A DNA stretch of 64,000 nt, from the NCBI GenBank assembly GCA_916048095.2, contig OU696595.1, positions 2,110,795 to 2,174,794 on the forward strand, written 5' to 3'. Within the stretch, counting starts at the first letter, position 1. Every line of letters starts with the position of its first letter. Positions 23,839-35,737 of this stretch are shown one piece after another. The notes beneath the pieces are model-generated. The model had not been told where the DNA came from and ran no database searches. It saw only the letters and a program-made list of their open reading frames with translations. A program made the translations under genes and the position numbers. This stretch comes from Sacculina carcini. Lineage: Eukaryota; Arthropoda; Thecostraca; Sacculinidae.

Positions 23839-24107
23839 GTAAGAGGAAGAGAGAAGGCATAAAATCCTTGCAAAAATGTCCAAGAATGAAATAAGAAAAA
23901 CAAGACATAATCCTAAGAGCATAGTACATATGATGAGATTTTGTACCCAGATATTCCTAGATGGACATATATGTCCACCTCTAGTATGCCAAAACCAAAA
24001 GAGTTGCAGTTACCATACTTCAGCTACTGCGTCAGGTGGTCAATTGAAGTAGTTGACGTAAATCTGAAGAAAATCGGTTGAAAAAAATACTCTAGGCTAA
24101 TGCCGGG
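21284..24107 (+). mobile_element. piggyBac element (2824 bp) inserted in a TTAA of SINE copy 1
   Basis: TTAA target duplicates at 21280-21283 and 24108-24111. Ends are CCCGGGAATTCCTAGA and (reverse) CCCGGCATTAGCCTAGA, imperfect inverted repeats. A second inner inverted pair occurs: GTCTATCTAGGAATATCTGG near 21660 and its relative CCAGATATTCCTAGATGGAC near 23946. Carries one transposase gene. Confidence 0.92.
21494..23653 (+). pseudogene. PGBD-like: piggyBac transposase with two introns, broken by one stop and one frameshift
   Basis: Cut-and-paste transposase. Likely exons: 21494-about 21510 (ATGACTTCCAGCGATCG then GTGAGT), about 21708-22241 (donor GTAAAC), about 22374 onward. Seen: acidic N-terminus; NRKPRF-like 'RPFPEFSHDRYIG'; SHDESMIKYFGRHSLKQAI with catalytic D; FHFYVDNYFTS with the second D; MGGTDRMDQHI with the third D; C-terminal cysteine-rich domain CRCCHISRVSYICVKCEVF and following CIECF. 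Lesions: TGG to TGA in the RMYW motif (22456) and a 1-base shift near 22850-22870 (LLENMRPDLKELP continues in another frame). Otherwise well preserved. Confidence 0.88.
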
Positions 24108-24133
24108 TTAAGCATTAAACCTTTATTCATTTA

Positions 24134-24134
24134 A

Positions 24135-24174
<40 letters not shown>

Positions 24175-24180
24175 ACACAC
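24134..24180. repeat. CA microsatellite after SINE copy 1
   Basis: CA run followed by ACTGACACACTGACACACAG. It separates SINE copy 1 from the next LINE. Confidence 0.92.
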
Positions 24181-24444
24181 TGACACACAGACATACACAG
24201 ACACATATTTCAGTATTATTTTGGTCTTGGTCGAGTGTGGACGCGTTAAGTTTGTGGTGACCTTGGGTTTGATTTGTGCTTATGCGTACTCAGCGGTTGC
24301 GATTTGAAGTGGGTCGGAGTTCATCGGTTGATTCAACGGATTGTGCGGACGTGTTACTGCTGATATCGTGAAGCCTGAGCGTGAAATGGACATGAAAGCC
24401 ATATAACCATTATTGTAGTCGCAAGAACGATCATTCCACACGGC

Positions 24445-25197
24445 AATGAATTTCTTTGCCGATCAGTTGAAATCGAGGATTGTTCAACTAGAGGAGAGAC
24501 AAGTGAACTAGTGAAGAGTCTGGAGTTCAGTCAGGCCGAACTTGACGATAGTAAGCACGAGAACACCAGACTGAAAGAACATCTGGAAAAGATCGAGGCC
24601 AGGCAAAATTACATGGATGACTTCAACAGACGCCAGAATCTGAGGTTCGTGGGCGTTGAGGAGATCAACGAAGAAAACTGGGAACAAACCACAGAAACAA
24701 GAGCCAAACTGGTAACTGACAATCTAGAGGTACCGGATAGCACTCTGGAGGCGCACAGAGTGAGGCCGGCGACTGTCAAAAACAGAGCAATTCATGTGCG
24801 TTTCAACAACATCGGCACAAGAAATGCAGTTCTACGCAACGCCAAAAAGCTGAGAGGCACGGGCATCTACGTTAACGAATACTTATGTGCGGCTTCGCGG
24901 GAGAAGATCAGGCAGCAGACGCCGGCCTTGCAAAAGGCTCGTAGCGAAGGAAAGGTCGCTTTTTTCAGGGGTGATAAACTTGTGGTCAAAAATCGCATCT
25001 ATCGTCGGGACCCTCAGCGGAGATTGTCACAGCTTGAGCATAGGCAGAAAAGACCAAGGCTCCACAACTTGGTGGCCACAGACATACAACTGCTGCTAAA
25101 AACGCTGGTGACCACACACAGACGGCCAGCCCTGCAGGGGGAAACGACAGAAAAATCTACGCGAGCGTCGTCAGCCATCGGAGAGATCATAGGATAA
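24445..25197 (+). pseudogene. LINE ORF1 (coiled-coil, RNA-binding type)
   Basis: Starts MNFFADQLKSRIVQLEERQV, then shifts frame near 24510 and continues to 25197. It has a coiled coil (SLEFSQAELDDSKHENTRLK), the junction DFNRRQNLRFVGVEE, and an RRM-like region resembling L1 ORF1p (VKNRAIHVRFNNIGTRNAVL). Such proteins bind element RNA. Confidence 0.68.
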
Positions 25198-25639
25198 GTA
25201 ATAAGAACAGCAATGCTTTTGTTACTTTATCAAAACCTATTATGCCATTGTTTATAGTGCATTTACTTAAACCATGTGAGTCTGTGTGTGGACATGTAGG
25301 TAGGTGTAAGTGTGTGAGTGCGTCTGTATATAATCGTGTGCGTGAGGATGAATGCATGTGGGCGTTTGCGCCTGTGTGTATTCGGGGATGGCGAACTTGG
25401 GGAAATTGCCTTCTTCCGAGGCTCAAAGCATATGAAAGAGAGACCAGCGCCAGTGGTTCCATTTAAGGGATCATATGTGTACCATTTTCTCAGGAGGCAT
25501 ACTTTCATTTGTGGCCTCATTGAGGTGAATGCTGTCTCAATATCTGCTTGCATCCTACAGCCAAATAAGTGCCATTTATTTAGGCCAGGTTATATTCTAT
25601 TCCGTCCCATTCTGAATAAGTTGGTATCAAAAGTCAACT

Positions 25640-28584
25640 ATGTTAATCATTGCTAACATGGGTCAAACTATAGAAGATAGAAAGTTTGAAGATATTTTAT
25701 CTGGCACACATGATTCTGATATCGACAACTATATAAATACAATATCTCCTCCGGACACTGAATATCTCCTACCCGAAGAACTTACCGCTGTGATCTACAA
25801 AACAGTGTACCTTAGGACCTTCAACATAAGATCAATACCAAAAAAAATCAAATATTTATTGATGAAATTCTAGAGGGGACCTCTCTGAGCCCTGAGATCA
25901 TTGGATTAAACGAAATTAGACTCAACAAAGACTTCACTTTATTTCACTTTATAGAATTCCGGGATATAACAGTTATTTTAACGAAAGAAATGTTCACGGT
26001 GGAAGAGTGGCAATGTTCATCAAGGATAATCACATATCCAAGCAATTACAGGTATTCACAGTGTTTTCACAGCACATTGAAATGCTATCGGTAGAGCGTA
26101 TTCAAAATAACTCACGTGCAATATGCATATCAGTTTACAGACCACACAAACGGGTGTTTCTGGAAATTTTATGAGACTCTGGAAAACATTCTATCACTTT
26201 TGAATGTTGCTGAAAGTACAAAACTACAAATGTTTTTGGGGATTTTAACATCGATCTTTTGAAATCAACTGAGAACACTGATGAGTTCGTAAATCTCATG
26301 TATTCAAATTATATTCTTCCCAGTATTACCAGAGCAACCAGAATAACAGAAAATACCGCAACTTTGATCGATCATATTTGGACAACTATTACTCACGCAA
26401 ACTGTAGAAACTTCTTAATCGATACAGACCTGACAGAACATCATTCAGCGGTTTCGCAATTTCACATAACTTCTTCGACAAATCAGTGTAAGACTTTGGT
26501 CAAAAAAAGAATGATCGAATGATGAAAGAATGATTTGGAAGGTTTTGTACACTTGATACAGTCCACCAATTGGGACGACGTTCTGAGCTATGAACACGCA
26601 GATGAAGCTTTTAACGCATTTTATTCCTAATTTATCAATGCATTTCAAGAACAGTTCCCAATCAAAGTTTTGGTAAATAGAACAAAGAACACGATAAATC
26701 CGCAAATTACTGCATCACTGAGAAAGTGCATAACAGGGAAAAATATACTTAAATCACTCTCGAAAAAATGGCCAATTACATACGGAGAAAAGTATAGAAA
26801 ACACCGGAATAAATTAGTCACCATACCACGTACGGCCAAACACCAATATTACAAAGATGAACTTTTTGAAACTATGGAAAACCAAAAAAACAATGGTCAA
26901 TTCTGAATTCGCTATTGGGTAGAAAAGAAAATATATCTGAAGTCATACAATTGAATCCCCCTTGTACAAATACTGCGGAAGCGTTGAATATACACTTCTT
27001 GAAAAACACTAGCACATCAACAGAAACATCCACGAATTATAGGTGCTATCCGAAACCACCGTCCAAACACTCGATGTTCATGGAACCCACTACAGTTACC
27101 GAAATTTGTAGAGTGATTCATTCAAAGAAATCGAATTCAGCCGGGCATGATGACATTCCACCGAAATTGTTAGCATTAACATCTTCATTTATCTGCTTAC
27201 CCTTATGTCATATTAGCAATCTATCAATGAGAGAGGGCTTTTTCCCAGACCAAACTAAAATAGCAAGGATCCTACCGATTTATAAAACTGGGTGCAAAGC
27301 CTCAATAAACAAATATCGACCAATATCGATTTTACCCGCGCTCAGCAAGGTCTTTGAAAAATCATTAACTCAAGACTATGTTCCTATCTGGCAAAGAATA
27401 ATGAACTTTTAATACCGCAGCCATATGGATTTCGAGAAAACAAATAAACAGAAAAGGCAATTTTGAATTTCGTACACGAAGTCTACAAAAGCCTAGAACA
27501 AAGAGTTCCCCATCGGTTATCCACTTGACAAATACATTTGACAGTCTCGATCATCATATTTTATACGACACAATGGAGATTTTTGGCATTAGAGGGGTAT
27601 GCCAAAAACTGTTTAAAAGCTACCTGCATAATCGAAAAAAAATTGTCACTTGCAATGATGCGAGTTCAAAAGCACTAACTATTCAGAAAGGTGTCCCACA
27701 GGGGCCTATTCTGGGGCCAACATTATTCCTAATATACATTAATGATTTGGTTAACGCCAGCCAAAAATTTCACTACACCTTATATGCGGACGAGACTACT
27801 ATATTACTGAAAGATACCTCGCTGGAAAGATTGCACAATTGATTCAGGAAATGGAAAAAATTAATACATGGATCAAAGATAACAAATTAAAAATGAACAT
27901 GAATAAAACAAAATGCGTTCTGTTTAGGAATATATCCCTAAAATTACAAATTCCTGATATGTTCGTAAATGGTGAGTCTATCTCTATAGTTGACCACACC
28001 AAATTCCTTGAAGTAGCCATTGATGAGAACTTGAATTGGAGGCAACACAGCAATGAAGTGTGTAAAAAACTATCGAAAATAACTGGAATTTTTTACAGAA
28101 CAACACACAACTTGACCGCAGACTTTATGACCAACCTTTACTATTCCCTATTATATCCACATATGACGTACTGTGTGTCAATATGGGCGAGTTCCTGGCC
28201 GACTTTCATTAAAAATATACAAATTGCACAAAATAAATTATTTCGTTGTATTCACGTTAGGAAAAAATATACATCTACAGAGATTATTTATCATAGCAAA
28301 AATATATTGAACTTATACATGAATATTTCTCAGTACTATTGATACACAGGACGATTCGCTCAGAATCACCATTTCAACTGCTGAACAGAAAACGACTCAC
28401 CAGATCAAACCATATGCACCTGGAAATACCATCTTACCGAACAGAGCTCTTTGAAAATAGTATTATATATTTCAGACCAAAGACTTTCAACAGTCTCCCA
28501 ATAGACATTAAGAAACTTCTAATGGAAGGCAGCCTCTCAAATTTGAAAACACAATTGAGACAGCATATGTTGGTCAAACAATAA
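25640..28584 (+). pseudogene. LINE ORF2 (APE endonuclease + reverse transcriptase), multiple frameshifts
   Basis: Pieces in several frames: endonuclease (FNIRSIPKK; GLNEI), the RT fingers (KSNSAGHDDIPPKLLAL, NKYRPISILPALSKVFE), palm (FDSLDHHIL; GVPQGPILGPTLFLIYINDL; LYADETTILL), thumb and C-terminus to 28584. The catalytic YADD is YADE here, which would also disable it. Confidence 0.82.
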
Positions 28585-28961
28585 ACCCTGGTGTGTGGTA
28601 ATGTTGGCATGTGTGTATATATGAGTATGTATCTGCATGAATTCGTGGATCCGTATATGTATGTATGTATGTACGTGTATGTGTGTGTATATATGTACCG
28701 ACAATGTATAAGTCCATAAGAAGCACAATCTTGTCGCACTTTTGTCACATGCAATTGATTATTATTTTTTCGCTGTTCATTGACTTGTTTGAGTGACGAA
28801 TATACTTACTTACACACACACACACACACACACAGACAGACATATAGTGTTTGGTGAAAACTTAAACTCACGCGCACGCACAAATATATACACACATCGT
28901 AGAAATAGTCAAATATCTTGTGCTGCTTGAGTCCCAATGAAGGCGAATATGTCAGTGTGTC

Positions 28962-29095
<134 letters not shown>

Positions 29096-29139
29096 TTTCA
29101 ACATACGCTGTATTTTAACACATACTGATATAAACACGC

Positions 29140-29876
29140 ACACATAAGTCACATACACGCAGCAGCCGCATTGCCACGGATAACGGCCAGGCCGATGCGC
29201 TGTCGGAGCCAAGTGGCTTCTCGCGGCTCTCCTGATCGCTCCTTCATGCGACGACCCAATTCTCGCACGAGATTCTCCAGTGCCTCCCCCATTACGCCGC
29301 TGGTCTCCACGGCGAGCGGCAGGAACTCGTATTAGCGGTCGATGGCAGCGTACCTGCGCCGCTTCCTGTCCTCGGCCGCCCGTGCCACCGCTCCGGGTCT
29401 CACGGCGTTCTCTACCAAGTGGGTGATGCCGAAGTTGCTGGTGCAGGTGGCGTTCCAGCATATCATCCTGCCGCGCCGGAAGGGGTAGCACGTGATGCCG
29501 TCCGGTGCACGCGGCTCCAGGATTGCCGTGAGGCCCGCCGACGCCAGGCTCCTGAAGATGACATCATTCAGAGCGGTGTGACGCGGCAGACGGCCAGGAT
29601 CGCGGTGGCAGGATAAATTGTGGTGACCCAGCTTGTCAGTCATGGTGCCGCATCGACACCTGTGTGGCTGTTGAACCGCCACACCCAGGCGCAGGGCAAC
29701 CTCGACTCTGACAGCCTCGTCCGGCAGCAGGAGACCGAGATTAGCGACCGGCAGCGCCGACAGCCACGCTCCACTGTGCGGGACGGCTGCAGCCAGGAGC
29801 CGAGCGCCGTCCACCTGGTTGGCCTGAGTCAGGAGGCGCTGGTAGCGTCGGGTGGACGCCAGCTCGTCCAAGTGTG
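29140..29876 (-). mobile_element. C-terminal fragment of a non-LTR retrotransposon with zinc knuckle and nuclease-like motif
   Basis: Reverse strand: SGAWLSALPVANLGLLLPDE, then a Cys/His knuckle (RCRCGTMTDKLGHHNLSC), GRLPRHTALNDVIFRSLASA, ILEPRAPDGITCYPFRRG and MICWNATCTS. The C-C-H-C followed by RH..ND, EPR, PDG and W(D)AT resembles the restriction-like endonuclease end of R2-type LINEs. The usual WDAT is WNAT here, a deletion seems to remove residues before PDG, and a stop interrupts at about 29332. Both ends abut GT runs. Family assignment is tentative. Confidence 0.6.
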
Positions 29877-29891
29877 TGTGTGTGTAAGTGT

Positions 29892-29951
<60 letters not shown>
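29873..29951. repeat. GT microsatellite
   Basis: GT run with AAGTG and CTGTG interruptions, at the 5' end of the reverse-strand LINE fragment. Confidence 0.93.
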
Positions 29952-29952
<1 letters not shown>

Positions 29953-30042
29953 AGTGTGTGTCAAATGTGGAACCACAATAGACCACGCATCTCCATATTA
30001 AATATAATCCTATAATAGTAATTATATTCATAATAATAATTA

Positions 30043-30512
30043 TCACGCCAGAGAACACCTGCCAGTATTGTTGCCTCTTGGCTGAGTTGCTGTGTTGTTA
30101 TTGTCGTGTGTGTGCATATCTTGCAGCGAATTAGCCAGAGCTCGGGCCAGCGCCTCGTCCTCACTCATCTGTGTCGGCTGCACGGCACGATTCATTGCCG
30201 CCGCACCGGCGAGATTTCTCGACGGACCGGCAGGATTTTTTGACGGACCGGCAGTTGAACACGCGTGATCGGCCGGATGGCGGTGTCGGAGACAGAAATT
30301 GGCGCCGCACGCGTCGCAAAGCAGCGGCATCAGCTCGCGAGAACGACATCCCGTGGCAGCACAGCGGTGTTTAAACACTCGCCGCCGTTGGCGTGCGTCA
30401 GAAAGACGAGTGCCGCATAGACCGCTGTCCAAATGCCGACTGACTGCCACATCAGGCAGCTGGTCGCGATCTCCCGGTACAGGAGCACTGCACACTGGAC
30501 ATACAGGCACCT

Positions 30513-30564
<52 letters not shown>

Positions 30565-33500
30565 TCTCTATTGCGACTTTGAATATTGCGAGCGTTGTTT
30601 CCAATCTGCAAAGTTTCGTGGATACCATATTAAACTTTGGCAAAGTAAATTTTGACGTGGTCGGTTTCTCAGAGACCAGACTAGACGCCGAAATTGCCCC
30701 TCTGTACAAGATACCTAAATATAATATGTATTCAGTGCACCGAAATAGACATGGAGGAGGGGTAGCAATGATCGTGAATGAAAAACTGTCATCATTGCCC
30801 ATCAATGACCTTAACACGAGTAAGCCGCACTTTGAATGTGTGTGTGTTCAGTTAAATTATGGCGATCAGAAGCACTTTCTCGCATCTGTATATCGTCCAC
30901 CAAGTGGCAACTTTTCTGATTTTATTGACGAGCTTAATCATATATTTGACTACATTCTCTCTCACAGATTTAAATCTATTTATTTGTTTGGTGATTGGAA
31001 CATAAATATCGGCGACTCAAATTACCAAGTGAAAGAATTTACAGAACTAATGTTCAGTTTTTCTTTATTGTCATGTACAACTAAACCCACGAGGGTAACC
31101 GAAGATTCAGCATCAATAATTGACCATATATGGACCAACCAGTGGGAGAACAACTCACGCAACCTCATTATATTGAGTGATATATCAGATCATTTTATAG
31201 TGCTGTCGTATTTCCAAAAGAAAAGTCATATGGAGCGTCAATCCAAACAATTGTTGAAACGGGACTTTGGTCAAAAAAATTTATTATCTTTTTCCAATGA
31301 GTTAAGTGATTTCAAGTGGGATCATGTATTGTCATCAGTTTGCCCTAATGAAGCATATGATTTGTTCTCCGACGCTTTCAGAGAAATGTTTGGATGTCAT
31401 TTTCCTTTGAAGTACTTCAAACCAAAGAAAGCATCAAGCTATTTAACCACAGGATTAATAAACTGTATCAAAGAGAAGCACAGACTAAGCAGACTAGCGT
31501 ATAAGTGGCCGCTCACCTATAAAGAGAGATTTAAAAGATATAGAAATATACTGACTGGAGCGTTGAGAACTGCCAAAAATGAATTTTTCAGAAACCAGCT
31601 GAAAGTTAAACAGGGCAACCCAAAAGAAACGTGGAAAGTGTTAAATACTATTCTGGGTAATAATGAAAGTGCTATGAATAGAAATATAAAATTGGACCAG
31701 GTAGAAGAGAAGGAAACAGCTGAAACCTTCAACAAGCACTTCACTGGCTTGATAGACAAAACAAATGAAAACACTAATATATCGGGACCGAGCTTCACCA
31801 CCTATCTCAAACAACCGACATTGTCCTCCATGTATTTGTATCCTTGCGCTGAATCAGAAGTACTATCATATATTAATTCATTAAAATCTAACTCTGCTGG
31901 TCATGATGAAATTCCTGCATCTATTTTGAAGCGGATTGCTATTCACATAACCACTCCTCTAAGTCACATAATAAATTTGACTTTGTACAAGGGTGTCTTC
32001 CCGGATAAGTTGAAGATTGCTAAATCTCTACCCTTACATAAATCGGGTGTGAAATCTGATGTAAATAATTATAGATTAATATCGATTCTACCAGTTTTCA
32101 GCAAAATTTTCGAAAAAACAATCGCAAAAAGATTGACTGATTATTTAGAAAAAAATGGCTTATTAACTAAATCTCAATTCGGGTTCAGGAAAAACCGCTC
32201 AACTGAAACAGCCCTTCTTCATTTTGTATCTGAAATTAACAATAAAATGGATAATAAAATGCATGTGGCTGCCGCATTTCTGGATATATCAAAGGCGTTC
32301 GACTCATTAAATCACAATATACTGTCGAAAAAGCTACAAAATATTGGAGTGAGAGGTAATGCTCTCAAATTGCTGAATAGTTATTTATCTAACCGATTTC
32401 AATATGTAACATGCAATAATGAAAGTTCTAGTCAAAAAATTATCAGACATGGTGTCCCGCAGGGCTCCATATTAGGGCCCATATTGTTCTTGATCTACAT
32501 CGATGACATTGTTAATTGTGCTGATGCACACTTCACAATTTATGCAGACGACACAAGTATTGTAATCTCGGACAGAAATATACACAATCTGCATGCTAAA
32601 CTTTCTTCAGTGTTAGACAAAATCTACAATTGGATAAAAACTAACAAGCTGAAACTAAACGTAAAAAAGACACAGTTAATGTTATTCCAAAATCGATCGT
32701 TGTCACATTGTATAGGTGCAGTAAAGGTGGATGGTGAAATTATTCAGAGAGTACATGCAACCAAATTTTTGGGTGTAACAGTAGATGATAATTTAAATTG
32801 GAAGGATCACATTGACTCGCTATCTACAACATTATCGAAAATAGCTGGAATCATCTACCGTACGAGATACAGTTTAACACAGGATGCGCTTTTGTCATTA
32901 TACTATTGCTTATTTTATTCCAAATTAATCTATTGTATTTCAATTTGGGGATGTACATGGCCTTCATTTACAGAAAAATTGAGTGTTGTACAAAAGCGCA
33001 TGCTACGGATAATGTCGTTCATGAGAAGAGCAGAAACTACCAAAAAAATATTTAGTGAACTTAAAGTACTCAAAATGAAGTATGTACACAAATTTTTCCT
33101 ATTACTAAGGGTGTTCAGATCAAGGAAGTGTAACGAAAGTATATTTCACGTACAGAGGCATCAACAATCCACGAGAAGGAACAACCTTGACATAAAAATT
33201 CCGAGCTACAGAACATCACTGTATAAAAACTCTATTATATACCGTGAACCAGAAGTTTGGAACTCCTTACCCAACTGGATAAAATCCCAATGCTACTTCA
33301 TGTCAGTTGACACATTCAAACGATATATTAAAAAAACACCTCTATACTTTGCAGAGCGGAGAGTGACAAATCTGGGTATAGCAAGTTAATTGGGACATTG
33401 GGTGTGTTGTTGGGTATTGAGTTGCGTCTTTCTTTCCGCCTTGATATTGTCTTATAATAATATAATTTGTCCTGTACGTGAGATTAAGTGCTTGTTGTGT

Positions 33501-35246
33501 GTGTTATTGTCACACACACGACTGTTAACTGTCACTCTTTTTTCACTTTGATTAAATGTATATGAAAGTTGTGAATATATGGCTACATAAGCGAGATTAT
33601 TATGGTATGAATGGTTATATAGGTGATGATATATGCGGATAATTTTTTTGTGTGTCTAAATGTGTCCGTTTATTTTATCTGTTTATGTTAACTGTTAACG
33701 TTTGACAATATTTCGCTGTATCACGTTCAATTATTTATCAATGCCTGTCTAAAAGTCCGCTTGACAGGCACTAGCCTAATGTTTTGAGTTGAATTTTGCA
33801 ATGTTATTGTTTGATGGAATTGGCAATAAACTCAATAAACAAAAACAAAAAACACACACACAGGCATACAAACACACTGTTGTCAAATTTTTTATTCGGG
33901 TAGTGGGACAGGACAGAAGACAGCTGCAACAACTCAAGGGGGTGCCAACTCTACTGAATTATCGTTCCCCCTCGGACATGGTAGTACAGGGAGGGAGAAA
34001 GCAGAGGGTCGGCTTTAAGTCGCCTCTTACACGACACGCAGCGGGTACGACGGCAGTATTCTTATCCTCTACCACGGGGGTGAACAGCAAAGCAACAAGG
34101 GATAAAGCAATAAATACATATTAACCAGACGGGACAACGCAAACAACAACTCACTGACTGGGCCTGCAAACGACTTTCTTGTTTAATCAATACATGTTTT
34201 GTTCGGGAGAATTGCCTTAGCATCGGCACTTGTTCTACTTGGTTATCTTCTCCTCTCAGTTTCTCATCTCTTTTCTTCTTTTTTCTCTGATTCTCCAGAA
34301 TTCATATATTACTTGTTTTGTCTTGTTTCTTATTTGATTTATGAACAGCAGCTCGCCTATTAGTTCTTCTTCGTCCTCTATGTATGGTCGTAGGAAATTT
34401 TTTCTTCAATATATGCTGGACACCAGAGCATAAAGTGTTTCAGATCCTCCACTTCTTCTCCACACATAATACACCTTCCTTCTCTACCTTTAGATATCTC
34501 TCTATCATTAAGTTGTAAGTTATTTGTCCTAGCTCTGTACATTATCTCTGAAGATCCTCATCTTGTTTAATTTCATCCTTCCATTTGCGAGATATCTTCA
34601 AACTTTTCTTTTCTTCTACTTCCTCCCTCCATCTTGCACTATCCCATTCCTTTATTCTTTTCTTAAGCTCTTGCATTCTCACTTGTTCTCCCTTCTCAAA
34701 TGATAATGCAATGTTCTCTATAAACTCAGGTGTTGATTCAAGCCAGTAGTTTTTCAGACTGTCTCTTCTTGCTTGTACTATTGTATTCAGTAATGCTTGT
34801 TTTTTATTGTCTAGAATATATTTAATGTATTATATCTGACTTGCCCATATTCTGCTTTCCATATAACTAGACCCGATTTCTCCTCTCAGTGCGCATACTT
34901 GTGCATATCTTGGCGCTCCTAATATCACCCTATACACTTTGTTTTCAATTATTTGCAATTTGTGTATTTCCTTCTTGTTGTATGTAACAACGACGGCAGT
35001 ACTACGCTCTTCCAATACGGGTTACCGATCACAATTTTATTACAACTCTGTTTTGTTAGGGGCTACGTCATATTGGCCATAACTTTTGCTCTCACCAGTA
35101 TATTTTCTTTATGTTTCTTGAAACAATCCTTCTTATCGGTAAATATGATTCCCAGGTACTTTATCTCCTTAGTTACCTCTATTCCGCTTATTCTTTCCGG
35201 TTTTTCTCTTTGGTTGAATACGGTGGATGAGGCCTGTGCGTGTGTA

Positions 35247-35299
<53 letters not shown>

Positions 35300-35689
35300 C
35301 GGTGTGAGCGTGGAATCGTGTTCGAGGTGTTGGCGGGAGTGGTGTGACGTCTTGTAGGCGCACGTGGGGCAGAAATGTCCACGCGCGCATGTCAGTAATA
35401 TATTTTAGTTGTCTGTTGTTTTTACATCCTCTTAATAAGAACCAGCACATTTCACATGAAGGATAAGATATAAGTTTATCATTTATATATCGTGTTGGAG
35501 CATAGATAATATTTCAATTTATCAATCCGTATTGATCATTGATTGTTTCTCTAACTCATTGGAGGTTGTATAGTCATAGTAATTCATCATTAGGCTATTG
35601 TCTGATTATAAGATACGCGATTTATATACTGTCTCTACTGAAAATTTGAATGCCGCACAGTACTATATTCTGTGTTGTGTGCTGTGTGT

Positions 35690-35737
<48 letters not shown>

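Larger units (their letters stand above)
17725..24133 (+). mobile_element. tRNA-Val-like SINE, copy 1, split by an LTR element and a piggyBac element
   Basis: SINE pieces are 17725-17749 (tRNA-like head to GTGTAGCGGTAG), 20999-21283 (B-box-like GGGTTCAAAACCC, conserved body) and 24108-about 24133 (tail TTAAGCATTAAACCTTTATT). Joined in order they match the uninterrupted copies at 56047 and 60285. The body contains CAGTAAATGATGGTACCAGA and ends CAGCTGTCACTT, as in those copies. CA repeats flank both outer ends. Confidence 0.85.
24230..28800 (+). mobile_element. Decayed two-ORF LINE (jockey/CR1-type RT), copy L1
   Basis: Contains a coiled-coil ORF1 and an endonuclease-RT ORF2, both frame-broken. 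RT sequence is a close relative of the open LINE at 30.6-33.4 kb (shared NSAGHD, GVPQGxILGP, YAD boxes). CA runs flank both sides (24134-24180 and 28813-28832). Exact ends are not determined. Confidence 0.8.

Noticed and set aside
35290..35400. Cys/His pattern on the reverse strand resembling a C2H2 finger (FCPTCAYKTSHHSRQHLEH)
   Set aside because: Spacing between the Cys and His pairs is not canonical and no second finger or flanking exon was seen.
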